A stretch of DNA of 64,000 bases from Paenibacillus sp. E222 (GTDB taxonomy: Bacteria; Bacillota; Bacilli; Paenibacillales; Paenibacillaceae), in assembly GCF_013401555.1 (NCBI RefSeq), contig NZ_CP058552.1, positions 4,154,001 through 4,218,000 of the forward strand, in the 5' to 3' direction. A program made the translations under genes and the position numbers. Of the stretch, positions 33,962-41,942 are shown in pieces. The notes beneath the pieces were generated by a model that saw only the letters and a program-made list of their open reading frames with translations, had not been told where the DNA came from and made no database searches. Each line of letters opens with the position of its first letter. The first letter of the stretch is position 1.

Positions 33962-34737
33962 GTGTAATCTCGATGGAGCATGTCTCTCTTAGACGGGAAG
34001 ACAATCAGATTCTGGATGACGTTCATCTGCATGTTAAAAAAGGCGAGCATTGGGTGATTCTTGGGCGCAATGGTTCAGGTAAAACAACGCTGCTGGAAAT
34101 GATGAATGGATATATGTTTCCCAGTCAGGGGCGCATTGAAGTATTGGGCAACCTTTATGGTCAATGTGACGTGCGGGAGGTACGGAAAGAGATTGGTTAT
34201 ATCAGTCAGACATTGATTGAGAAGCTGACACCTCGAGATCCGGTATGGGAAGTTGTCGCAACAGGAGCTTATGCTTTTTTGCGTTTCTATCAGACGATTC
34301 CGGATGATGTGAAAGCCAAAGCGATGAAACTGCTTGATGAAATGGGCTTTGCAAAACTGGCTAATCATCCGCTCGGCACCCTTTCTCAAGGGGAACGCAA
34401 AAAAGTAATGCTGGCTCGTTCATTGATGGCAGATCCCAAATTGCTGATTATGGACGAGCCTTGTGCTGGACTTGATTTATATGAACGTGAGAAAATGCTA
34501 GCCGAAATTGATCGATTGCGTAAGCGTAATATCACTGTCGTTTATGTAACGCATCACGTTGAAGAGATCGTACCTTTGTTCACACATGTGGCCTTGATCC
34601 GCGATGGACGTATTGCTGCGGCAGGTCCCAAACATGAAGTTTTAACACAAGATACAATTAAGCATACGTACGATGTTCCGGTTGATATCCAGTGGGATGA
34701 TGGACGTCCCTGGATCCGCGTACGTTCTGGAGGGTAA
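33958..34737 (+). CDS. ABC-type ATP-binding protein (YlmA-like), 259 aa
   Basis: ATPase with Walker A GRNGSGKTT (36-44), Q-loop YISQ, signature LSQGE (about 143-147), Walker B LLIMDEP (about 162-168), and switch His in VTHH. No membrane partner is encoded nearby. The N-terminus (SVISMEHVSLRREDNQILDD) fits YlmA of B. subtilis. Function unknown. It is translationally coupled to the thioredoxin-like gene and 6 bp before the methyltransferase. Confidence 0.88.
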   Translation: MSVISMEHVSLRREDNQILDDVHLHVKKGEHWVILGRNGSGKTTLLEMMNGYMFPSQGRIEVLGNLYGQCDVREVRKEIGYISQTLIEKLTPRDPVWEVVATGAYAFLRFYQTIPDDVKAKAMKLLDEMGFAKLANHPLGTLSQGERKKVMLARSLMADPKLLIMDEPCAGLDLYEREKMLAEIDRLRKRNITVVYVTHHVEEIVPLFTHVALIRDGRIAAAGPKHEVLTQDTIKHTYDVPVDIQWDDGRPWIRVRSGG

Positions 34738-34743
34738 CACATT

Positions 34744-35793
34744 TTGAGTACACAGTCATCTTGGGGTGAAGGAGACTTCTCCCGTTTTATCTGCACAGCC
34801 AATCATGGCTTTGCGCCCTATGCTCAGGAGGAATTGCGCCGTACGTTTGGGGCAGTTAAGAGCACGGTACTCGTACCAGGTGAAATTCTGCTTGCCGGTC
34901 TTCCGATTGCGGAAGAAGAGGTAGCGATCAAGCTTTTGGAAGAAAGCCCGACGTTTTTACGTCATATTCAACCTGTTCAATTTCAGGAAAATACGGAAGA
35001 TTCAGCGCAAGCAATGGAAAAATTGATTTCATTTGTGTTGAACCATACGGAGTTAACAGGCACTAAAGTTGCATTGCAGGTTCGTAAAACCGAAGGTGCC
35101 TTCTGGCAGGAAAACGCTGCTTCATTGAAACAGCTCTTGACTGAGAAGCTGGATGACCTTGGCTGTGAGTGGGTTGTCCGTGATGCGGATCATGTTATAT
35201 CTGTCTTCGTTGCGGATGATATGTTATATGCCGGTGTATCCAGACCTGATCAAAATCTGTCGGACTGGAGTGGCGGAGCAGTTCGTTTTCAGAAGGAAGA
35301 GGGACAAATCTCTCGGGCCAAATTCAAATTGCTTGAAGCGGAGCAGACATTCGGCATCGACTTTACTTCTTTTCACAAAGCATTGGACATCGGTGCTGCA
35401 CCAGGTGGATGGACCTCTTTCCTGCTTGAGCGCGGGCTTGAAGTTACAGCTGTTGATCCGGCCAAGATGGATGCAACCCTGCTGGAATCGCCAAAGCTCA
35501 CCTTTTTGAAAAAAAATGCAGGTGATGTACGTTTCCGTGAAGGAGAATTTGATCTGCTCGTATGTGATATGAGCTGGAGTCCCAAGCTGATGAGCCGTCT
35601 TATATCAGACCTGTTTTATAGCCTTCAATCAGGGGGAACAGCAGTTGTGACCGTGAAGTTACTGCATAAGAAGCCGCTTGCGTTGATTAAAGAAGTCATC
35701 GATACATTTGAGCGCTCCCGGATGCAGATTCAGCGTTCCAAACAGTTGTTTCACAACCGTGAAGAAATCACGCTATATATGATTAAGTATTAA
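34744..35793 (+). CDS. RlmM-like RNA 2'-O-methyltransferase with THUMP-like domain, 349 aa
   Basis: TTG start at 34744 with GGAGGG 9 nt upstream. The N-terminal half (CTANHGFAPYAQEELRRTFG onwards) is THUMP-like. The C-terminal half is FtsJ/RlmM-type: LDIGAAPGGWTSFLLE binds S-adenosylmethionine. The K-D-K-E tetrad is represented by AKFKLLEA, VCDMSWSPKL, VTVKLLHKK and EEITLYMIKY. Probable target is 23S rRNA, as for RlmM, but not proven. Last gene of the seven-gene group. Confidence 0.82.
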   Translation: MSTQSSWGEGDFSRFICTANHGFAPYAQEELRRTFGAVKSTVLVPGEILLAGLPIAEEEVAIKLLEESPTFLRHIQPVQFQENTEDSAQAMEKLISFVLNHTELTGTKVALQVRKTEGAFWQENAASLKQLLTEKLDDLGCEWVVRDADHVISVFVADDMLYAGVSRPDQNLSDWSGGAVRFQKEEGQISRAKFKLLEAEQTFGIDFTSFHKALDIGAAPGGWTSFLLERGLEVTAVDPAKMDATLLESPKLTFLKKNAGDVRFREGEFDLLVCDMSWSPKLMSRLISDLFYSLQSGGTAVVTVKLLHKKPLALIKEVIDTFERSRMQIQRSKQLFHNREEITLYMIKY

Positions 35794-35877
35794 GATATTA
35801 AAGGCATTAAATTTTATGCTTTACAATACCTTATTGCCTATACTATAATGATACCAATATTAACCATAACAAGTTGA

Positions 35878-35948
35878 GGGAAAGCATCCCGAAGTGAAGA
35901 GTCCGGATATCCGGTCTGTTCCACTTCGGTGAAGCTTTCCCTTTTTTG
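35878..35948 (+). terminator. Large composite terminator
   Basis: GGGAAAGC / GCTTTCCC closes an arm containing CCGAAGTG / CACTTCGG and a central CCGGATATCCGG palindrome, followed by T6. It separates the repair group from the Tad-like locus. Confidence 0.85.
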
Positions 35949-35972
35949 TTATGCATACAAGGAGGAGTCTAT

Positions 35973-37451
35973 ATGAGATATCCGGCCAGGCTCGAGCGTG
36001 GAAGCCTGCTGGGAGGAAGATATCGTATCGTATCCATTCTCGGTTCGGGTGGAATGAGCCATGTATATGAAGCAGAGGATTTGAAATTACCAGGCAGAAC
36101 CTGGGCGATCAAAGAAAGCGTGACGGCGATGCCATACGAAGGCAGTATGGAGTCTGAAGCTGCTCTCCTGACATCTCTGAGGCATCCCAGATTGCCGCAA
36201 ATCGTAGATTTTTTTGTCCCGGATGAGCACGGGTATACCTATCTTGTGATGGAGTACATTGAGGGGTTGACACTTAGTGACTATTTCAAGCAATGTCGCG
36301 GGAAGATTCCGCTTGAACATATGACGGAGTTTGTGCTTCAGTTGCTGGATGTATTAAGTTATTTGCACAGTCTGGACCCGCCTGTCATCTACCGGGATTT
36401 GAAACCATCCAACATTATGATTACACCGGAACATGAAGTCAGACTAATTGATTTTGGGATAGCGCGGAGTTATAAAGCACAAAGAGTCGATGATACGGTT
36501 AAATTGGGAACGGCCGGCTTCGCTGCACCCGAACAATATGGTTCAGGGCAGACGGATGCACGTTCTGACCTGTACGGGCTTGGAGCATTGCTGCTCTATC
36601 TCATGACTTGTGGGACATATACGGAATGGATTCAGGGAGTAGAGAGTTCCATTCGCAGTGATGCTCCGCGTACCTATATTCCTGTTGTGAGAAGGCTGTT
36701 GCGATTGAATCCGAATGAACGCTTTCAATCGGCTGATGAAGTTCGTAAGGAGCTGCTGCGCAGACCGGGAATAGCGTCTGTAAGTTCAGAAACGACAGTG
36801 ACGATAAGCGGAGGGACCAGAGTAATCGCTTTGACGGGGGCATCATCTGGAGTTGGAGTTACGCATACGGCCATAGCCATCAGTCACTATCTGGAGCGGC
36901 AGAACTTCAAAGTGGCCATAATCGAGATGTCACCACGTTCCCAATCGTTTGCACGGATTCAACAAGTGGCGCATGCAGGTAAACCCGTGCCAGCAGGCAG
37001 ACAGTTTGCAGTAGATGGTGTACATTACTGGAAACAATCGGGACGTGCAGACATCCTATCTTTATTGGGAGGCAGCTATCAGTTCATTGTGATGGATCTG
37101 GGCAGTGGTCAGGATCAGAACCGGCTAGAAGAGTTTCTCAGAGCCGACTTGCCCATTGTTATAGGTTCGGGTGCCGAATGGAGACAAGCGGAGATTGGAT
37201 CTTTTGTCCGTTCACACAATCGGTACCCAAGAGACAAATGGATCTACTGTCTGCCACTGGCAGCAGCTGACGCCGTTCAGCGCATGCGCAAAACGTTGGA
37301 CACTTCGAGTGTATATGGATTGCCTTTACATATCGATCCCTTTGATCGTGAACCACAGGTGGATAAGGTTTTTGCTCATATTCTGACTCATATGATTGGG
37401 CAGCTTCCTAAGAAACGTTCATTCTTTGCAAGAAAAAGAGTACATGATTAG
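35973..37451 (+). CDS. Ser/Thr protein kinase fused to a degenerate TadZ/ParA-like domain, 492 aa
   Basis: First gene of the Tad-like locus. AAGGAGG lies 8 nt before the ATG. Residues about 16-265 are a Hanks-type kinase: glycine loop LGSGGMSHVY (23-32), ATP Lys47 in WAIKE, catalytic YRDLKPSN with Asp142, DFG 160-162, and activation segment GTAGFAAPEQYG. The key residues are intact, so it may be active. No membrane segment or PASTA repeat follows; instead residues about 283-480 form a P-loop-like domain (VIALTGASSGVGVTHTAIAI, later FIVMDLGSGQ) in which the Walker lysine is lost. Fusion of a kinase to a CpaE/TadZ-type domain is unusual. Confidence 0.85.
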   Translation: MRYPARLERGSLLGGRYRIVSILGSGGMSHVYEAEDLKLPGRTWAIKESVTAMPYEGSMESEAALLTSLRHPRLPQIVDFFVPDEHGYTYLVMEYIEGLTLSDYFKQCRGKIPLEHMTEFVLQLLDVLSYLHSLDPPVIYRDLKPSNIMITPEHEVRLIDFGIARSYKAQRVDDTVKLGTAGFAAPEQYGSGQTDARSDLYGLGALLLYLMTCGTYTEWIQGVESSIRSDAPRTYIPVVRRLLRLNPNERFQSADEVRKELLRRPGIASVSSETTVTISGGTRVIALTGASSGVGVTHTAIAISHYLERQNFKVAIIEMSPRSQSFARIQQVAHAGKPVPAGRQFAVDGVHYWKQSGRADILSLLGGSYQFIVMDLGSGQDQNRLEEFLRADLPIVIGSGAEWRQAEIGSFVRSHNRYPRDKWIYCLPLAAADAVQRMRKTLDTSSVYGLPLHIDPFDREPQVDKVFAHILTHMIGQLPKKRSFFARKRVHD

Positions 37452-37477
37452 AAGAGATTGCGAAAGGAGAGCCTCTT

Positions 37478-38500
37478 TTGTCTAAATTAAGAAAACAAAG
37501 CCGTCAACTGATTTATGCTGGGCTGACGGGAGCAGGAGCAATCGGTTTGCTGTTTGGGGCATATGTCATTTACAATGTCAAAACCATGAGTGATACGAGG
37601 GCTGAAGTGGAGGCCCGTTATTCATCAGCCTACGAACAAAAAGAAGCTGAATTGATGCAGCAGTGGAACTCAGGGGCACAGGGATGGGTGACAATACGGG
37701 ATGTTGAAGCAGGAGAGCCGATATTGCCCGAGGATATCAAACTCATAGCCGTTCCAGATGCACAGGCACCAAGGAATCTGTGGTCCAGCTCCAAGCAGAT
37801 GGATGGTCAAGTGGCGAAAATAGAATTAAAAAAGGGAACTGCCATTACAACTGAAATGGTGTATGAAGATACCCCGGCACCGCCGGATTTAAGAAACCGT
37901 GAACTACAGGTTGTGTTATTACCTTCTTCACTTATTAAGGGAGACATCATTGATATTCGTATTCAGTTTCCAACGGGTCAAGACTACATTCTCCTGTCCA
38001 AAAAGAAAGTCGAAAGATTAAATGCAGCTACACTATGGATTACGATGACGGAGGAGGAGATCCTGTCCCTTTCAAGTGCAATTGTAGATGCCTATTTACA
38101 TAAAGCTTCAATCTATGCCTTAACCTACGTAGAACCACAGTTCCAGACACCAGCGATCCCGACATACCCTGCCAACAATGAGGTGTTAAAACTGCTGGAG
38201 AGTGATCCTAATCTTGTGCGGCGGGCTGAAGTCGAGTTGGCGCGGCAGGTACGAAGTTCGTTAGAAAGCTCACTCGCCGCATCCATCTCAGCGCCCTCCC
38301 AAGGTGTGGAGCAGGACGTTGCGCAGTCCTCCGTTTCATATAATAGTCGCCCTGGAGCGAATAACTCTTCATCTACTGATGGGGTCATCTGGAATGACGG
38401 TTCAGGTAACGGTGGAGCGACTGGAAGTGGCAGCAATGATTCTTCTGCGTCAGCTTCGAGTACGGATGAGCAGAAAAGCTTGCTGACGGGCGGGGAGTAA
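37478..38500 (+). CDS. CpaB/RcpC-like SAF-domain protein, 340 aa
   Basis: TTG start at 37478 with AAAGGAGAG 7-8 nt upstream. One membrane segment (LIYAGLTGAGAIGLLFGAYV, about 11-31), a short coiled part (ARYSSAYEQKEAELMQQW), then an extracytoplasmic SAF domain (about 70-130: VTIRDVEAGEPILPEDIKLI; LKKGTAITTEMV). SAF proteins of Tad loci (CpaB/RcpC) bind the envelope and support the pilus. The last about 60 residues are low-complexity Ser/Gly/Asn. It lies 26 bp after the kinase gene. Confidence 0.8.
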   Translation: MSKLRKQSRQLIYAGLTGAGAIGLLFGAYVIYNVKTMSDTRAEVEARYSSAYEQKEAELMQQWNSGAQGWVTIRDVEAGEPILPEDIKLIAVPDAQAPRNLWSSSKQMDGQVAKIELKKGTAITTEMVYEDTPAPPDLRNRELQVVLLPSSLIKGDIIDIRIQFPTGQDYILLSKKKVERLNAATLWITMTEEEILSLSSAIVDAYLHKASIYALTYVEPQFQTPAIPTYPANNEVLKLLESDPNLVRRAEVELARQVRSSLESSLAASISAPSQGVEQDVAQSSVSYNSRPGANNSSSTDGVIWNDGSGNGGATGSGSNDSSASASSTDEQKSLLTGGE

Positions 38501-38568
38501 AACGCAGGAAGAACAATTAATATTCATTTAACAACGTATAAAAGTAACATGAAGGAGCTTTGATAGCT

Positions 38569-39282
38569 ATGCAAACATGGATTTTTGCCGGGTTATGCGA
38601 GAAGAATGACCTGATGCTGTACCTTTGCAAAATACTAGCCTCCTCCGGTAAACGTGTCTTGCTTGTTGATGGAACATTACAACAGAAATATGGATACGGC
38701 GTTGGGGAAAGTCAGCAATCTCTGCGTATTACAGAATTTGAAGGTTTTGATATCGCATGTCAGTTCGTAACTTCAACAGCGGTTGAGAGTCATCTTGAAG
38801 CGAATGGCGAGAAATTGGAGAGTTATGATTACGTTCTTTACGACATGGAAACATCGCACTTTGCATCACGTGAACTATGGCTCATGGCAGATACTCGTGT
38901 CTGGGTCAGTGACTATGAACGTTACAATCTAGAACGGGGCAAAGGGTGGCTCAAGCGTTTGCTTGAGGAGCAGTCCCTGCCAGCAGAACTACCATTTCAG
39001 CGCATTTTGATTAATGCCGTTGATTGCAAACTGGAAGCTCGATATTTGTGGGCGTATCTGGAAGACAGCCCATTTGTATGGACAGGAGAATCGCTGATAT
39101 TGCCTTGGGATGAACTGACTGCAGCAGTCAAACTGGAAAACGAGCATCATCGTCGTATTCGCCTGGGGCCATTGTCACGGAACTATAAAAGATCGCTATG
39201 CAGGTTAGTGGAGCAGTTGACCGGATGGGAAAATGTCCAGAGTCGCAGGGCCATTAAAGAAGCTGAAAGGATGAGGGCATGA
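38569..39282 (+). CDS. Degenerate ParA/TadZ-like protein I, 237 aa
   Basis: The ATG at 38569 is preferred (AAGGAG about 12 nt upstream); a TTG three codons earlier is only 3 nt from the site. The product begins MQTWIFAGLCEKNDLMLYLC and then KILASSGKRVLLVDGTLQQK. The layout is that of MinD/ParA folds (strand, loop, helix, LLVDG), but the P-loop has no G-K-T/S, so ATP hydrolysis is unlikely. ESYDYVLYDMET corresponds to the Walker B region. The 3' end overlaps the next gene by 4 nt. Confidence 0.65.
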   Translation: MQTWIFAGLCEKNDLMLYLCKILASSGKRVLLVDGTLQQKYGYGVGESQQSLRITEFEGFDIACQFVTSTAVESHLEANGEKLESYDYVLYDMETSHFASRELWLMADTRVWVSDYERYNLERGKGWLKRLLEEQSLPAELPFQRILINAVDCKLEARYLWAYLEDSPFVWTGESLILPWDELTAAVKLENEHHRRIRLGPLSRNYKRSLCRLVEQLTGWENVQSRRAIKEAERMRA

Positions 39283-40109
39283 GCAGCATTACGTTTTGGA
39301 GTCCTTTTGCAGGAACAGGCAGCACCTCAAGTGCGCTAATCAGCGCCTATGCGATGGCACTACAATATAGGACAAGAATTTTACTTGTAAATACAGGTCC
39401 AGTCGGGAGCAGCACAGAAGCTGCCCTTCCACCTAAAGAAATAGAGGACACGGGATCAGCATTCACGTTTGAGGAAGGGGGTTGGGATGCTGTGGAACGG
39501 CTGCATACCAGCGGGAGTCTGAACAAGCATAATTTGAGGGACTACACCAAGCCGCTCCTCAAAGATCGTCTGGATTTGTTGACTGGCAGGATTAACAGGC
39601 TGGAGCGTTCCTCAGAAGAGCATGTAGAGACATTAAAAACGCTGCTGCACGTAGCCAATGAATATTATGATCTAGTTCTACTGGATGCAGACCGTGCAGG
39701 TATACGTGACCAGGTTCTGCTGGATCAAGCCGACTATGTTGTGGTGAACCTAAATCAAAATATGAGGGATCTGGAGTATTTTTTTGAAAAGATCAGACCC
39801 GAAAGCCTGGGGGATCAGAAGCTGCATGTCGTACTGAATAAGTATGACCCACATTCACGCGCAACCATTACCAATATTCGTCGGCGTTTTCGATACAAAG
39901 GATCGATATCGGTGTTGCCGTATACCACCGGATTTCTGGATGCCTTCAATCGTCGTGATGCGGCAGCGTACTTGCAATTGGAAGGTCTGAGCAACAATAA
40001 AGATATGCGTAAAGGGAGCTTTGCCGCAAGTATGGCTGAACTTGCTCGCCTCATTATGGACGGGGCGGGGATGCGAACCGTACTAAAGAGGTTGGAAAGG
40101 GGAGCCTGA
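39279..40109 (+). CDS. Degenerate ParA/TadZ-like protein II, 276 aa
   Basis: Begins MSSITFWSPFAGTGSTSSAL; FAGTGSTSSAL sits where K-G-G-V-G-K-T-T would be, and the lysine is missing. RILLVNTGPVG and YYDLVLLDADRAGIRDQVLL mark the Walker A'/B regions, and VVVNLNQNMRDLEYFF then VVLNKYDPHSRATI are ParA-like. TadZ/CpaE-type proteins place Tad machinery at cell poles. Third consecutive protein in this locus with such a domain, counting the kinase C-terminus. Confidence 0.75.
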   Translation: MSSITFWSPFAGTGSTSSALISAYAMALQYRTRILLVNTGPVGSSTEAALPPKEIEDTGSAFTFEEGGWDAVERLHTSGSLNKHNLRDYTKPLLKDRLDLLTGRINRLERSSEEHVETLKTLLHVANEYYDLVLLDADRAGIRDQVLLDQADYVVVNLNQNMRDLEYFFEKIRPESLGDQKLHVVLNKYDPHSRATITNIRRRFRYKGSISVLPYTTGFLDAFNRRDAAAYLQLEGLSNNKDMRKGSFAASMAELARLIMDGAGMRTVLKRLERGA

Positions 40110-40115
40110 ACTCTG

Positions 40116-41942
40116 ATGCTCTGGAATACCCTATGGTTAATTTTAGTTTTGCTGTTATGCCTTGCGTATGTTTGGTTCAAGTTCAGAGCTTCCCATCGTG
40201 AAAAGAATAACCGTGCTCCTGAGCGCGAATCCTTCACAATTGAATTGCTGACGGAGAAAGTAAAGAACTCGCTTCATGAGCTTAGTCATAGTCAACTTGC
40301 GGATGTCGGATTACATGAAGAAGAGTATCGGCGAAGAATCAATCAGCGTGCCGAGATGCGCAAGGCGCTTAAAGGTTGTGTATCAGGAAGCATCAGTGAC
40401 AAAACATATGTCAAAAATCTGATAGGTGATCTGCTTACCCGCAGCCTAGGACTGAATAAGTCAAATATCGATGAAGTCATTTATTTTGGAGACACTGAGT
40501 TACTGACGGTTCAGGATCAATTCGAAATCGTGTTTTATCTATACCGGCAGCAATTTGGTGTCGATGCTTTGTCGCGCATGATAGACACTTATGATCTTGG
40601 CAGACTGAGGCTGGGTGAAGGTGCAGACGACGGAGGAAGTTACTATATCTCCGAGGAGGATATCCGATATGTGTTTGAATGTGAGTACAGAGAGCTTGGC
40701 TTCAGAGAAAAAACGGATATCATCGTTCAACGGATCTACCAACATTACAAAGGCTTCTCGGTGGTTGATGAAATAAGAGATCAACGAATAGATGGCGTTA
40801 GTGGTGGTGTGAGCGGCATGCTGGATGCCCTTCAGGATATGGGGCTACGGCAGCCAGCTTCGTGGAATGATCTGCTCGCGGATGGACTTGAAGATGCTCC
40901 CCTCGAAGAACCGCTTAGTGGAATGGAAAGTGTCTGGATTTTCTATAAAGGTAAGTCCATTCATCTGCCCTTCCTGTCATTTGGCAGTATCCGTGAACTG
41001 AAGAGGGTATGTCAAAATATTTATAAATACAACTATCCGGGACAGCTTTCGGAAGCGAATGGATATAAGGTAAACGAGATGAAGGACGGATCACGCGTCG
41101 TTGTTGTGCGTCCTCCCTTTGCCGAATCATGGGCATTCTTTGTCCGGAAATTCGATATTCCTAATGCTTCACTTGAACAGCTGATTACTGGTAACAACGC
41201 AGATTTGCCAATCAATTTGCTGCAGTATTTGATGAAAGGCAGTAGAATTACAGCTGTAACAGGAGCACAGGGGTCGGGTAAAACGACGCTTCTTATGGCA
41301 ATGGTCAAGCATATTTATGCTTCATATACCCTGCGTGTACAGGAGATGGCTTTCGAGTTACAGCTGCGGCGTATATACAGTCGACGTAACATTCTAAGCT
41401 TCCGGGAGACCGAGCACATATCTGGTCAACAGGGACTGGATTTACAGAAAAAGACCGATGGTACTGTAAATATTCTCGGTGAGGTCGCAAGTGACGAAGT
41501 AGCCGCATGGATGATTCAGATGTCCCAGGTTGCCAGTCTGTTCACCCTGTTTACCCATCATGCCAAAACGTTTCGTGATCTCGTCTTCTCCCTCCGTAAT
41601 TCACTGCTCAAAACAGGTATGTTCCAACATGAACATATTGCCGAGGAGCAAGTCGTAAGTGTCATTAATTTTGATGTACATATGAAAAAGGACGCAGAGG
41701 GTCGAAGATATATCGAACGAATCACGGAGTGTCTGCCACGTGCGAATAAAGGGGATAGCGTGGAAGAACGGGCTGGATTTTCGTTTCGCAATGTGATCGA
41801 GTATAGAGATGGCAATTACGTCGTCACAGCTCCGATCTCCATAGGAAGTATTACGGATATGCGGGAGCAGATGACACTACAAGACGCTGCGCTGTTTGAG
41901 CAGTTCATCAAGCAACATTGGGGTGATACCTATGACCGTTAA
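40116..41942 (+). CDS. CpaF/TadA-family secretion ATPase, 608 aa
   Basis: Assembly motor. An N-terminal membrane segment (LWNTLWLILVLLLCLAYVWF) anchors it, which is atypical for CpaF. A long N-terminal domain (about 50-330) precedes the ATPase: Walker A GAQGSGKTT (383-391), aspartate-box-like LQEMAFELQLRRIY region, catalytic Glu in VNILGEVASDEVAAWMIQMS, and His box FTHHAKTFRDL. These match secretion ATPases of the type II/IV superfamily, though the usual R-I-x-V-G-E-V-R-G is altered. Start at the ATG with GGGGAG 11 nt upstream. Confidence 0.88.
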   Translation: MLWNTLWLILVLLLCLAYVWFKFRASHREKNNRAPERESFTIELLTEKVKNSLHELSHSQLADVGLHEEEYRRRINQRAEMRKALKGCVSGSISDKTYVKNLIGDLLTRSLGLNKSNIDEVIYFGDTELLTVQDQFEIVFYLYRQQFGVDALSRMIDTYDLGRLRLGEGADDGGSYYISEEDIRYVFECEYRELGFREKTDIIVQRIYQHYKGFSVVDEIRDQRIDGVSGGVSGMLDALQDMGLRQPASWNDLLADGLEDAPLEEPLSGMESVWIFYKGKSIHLPFLSFGSIRELKRVCQNIYKYNYPGQLSEANGYKVNEMKDGSRVVVVRPPFAESWAFFVRKFDIPNASLEQLITGNNADLPINLLQYLMKGSRITAVTGAQGSGKTTLLMAMVKHIYASYTLRVQEMAFELQLRRIYSRRNILSFRETEHISGQQGLDLQKKTDGTVNILGEVASDEVAAWMIQMSQVASLFTLFTHHAKTFRDLVFSLRNSLLKTGMFQHEHIAEEQVVSVINFDVHMKKDAEGRRYIERITECLPRANKGDSVEERAGFSFRNVIEYRDGNYVVTAPISIGSITDMREQMTLQDAALFEQFIKQHWGDTYDR

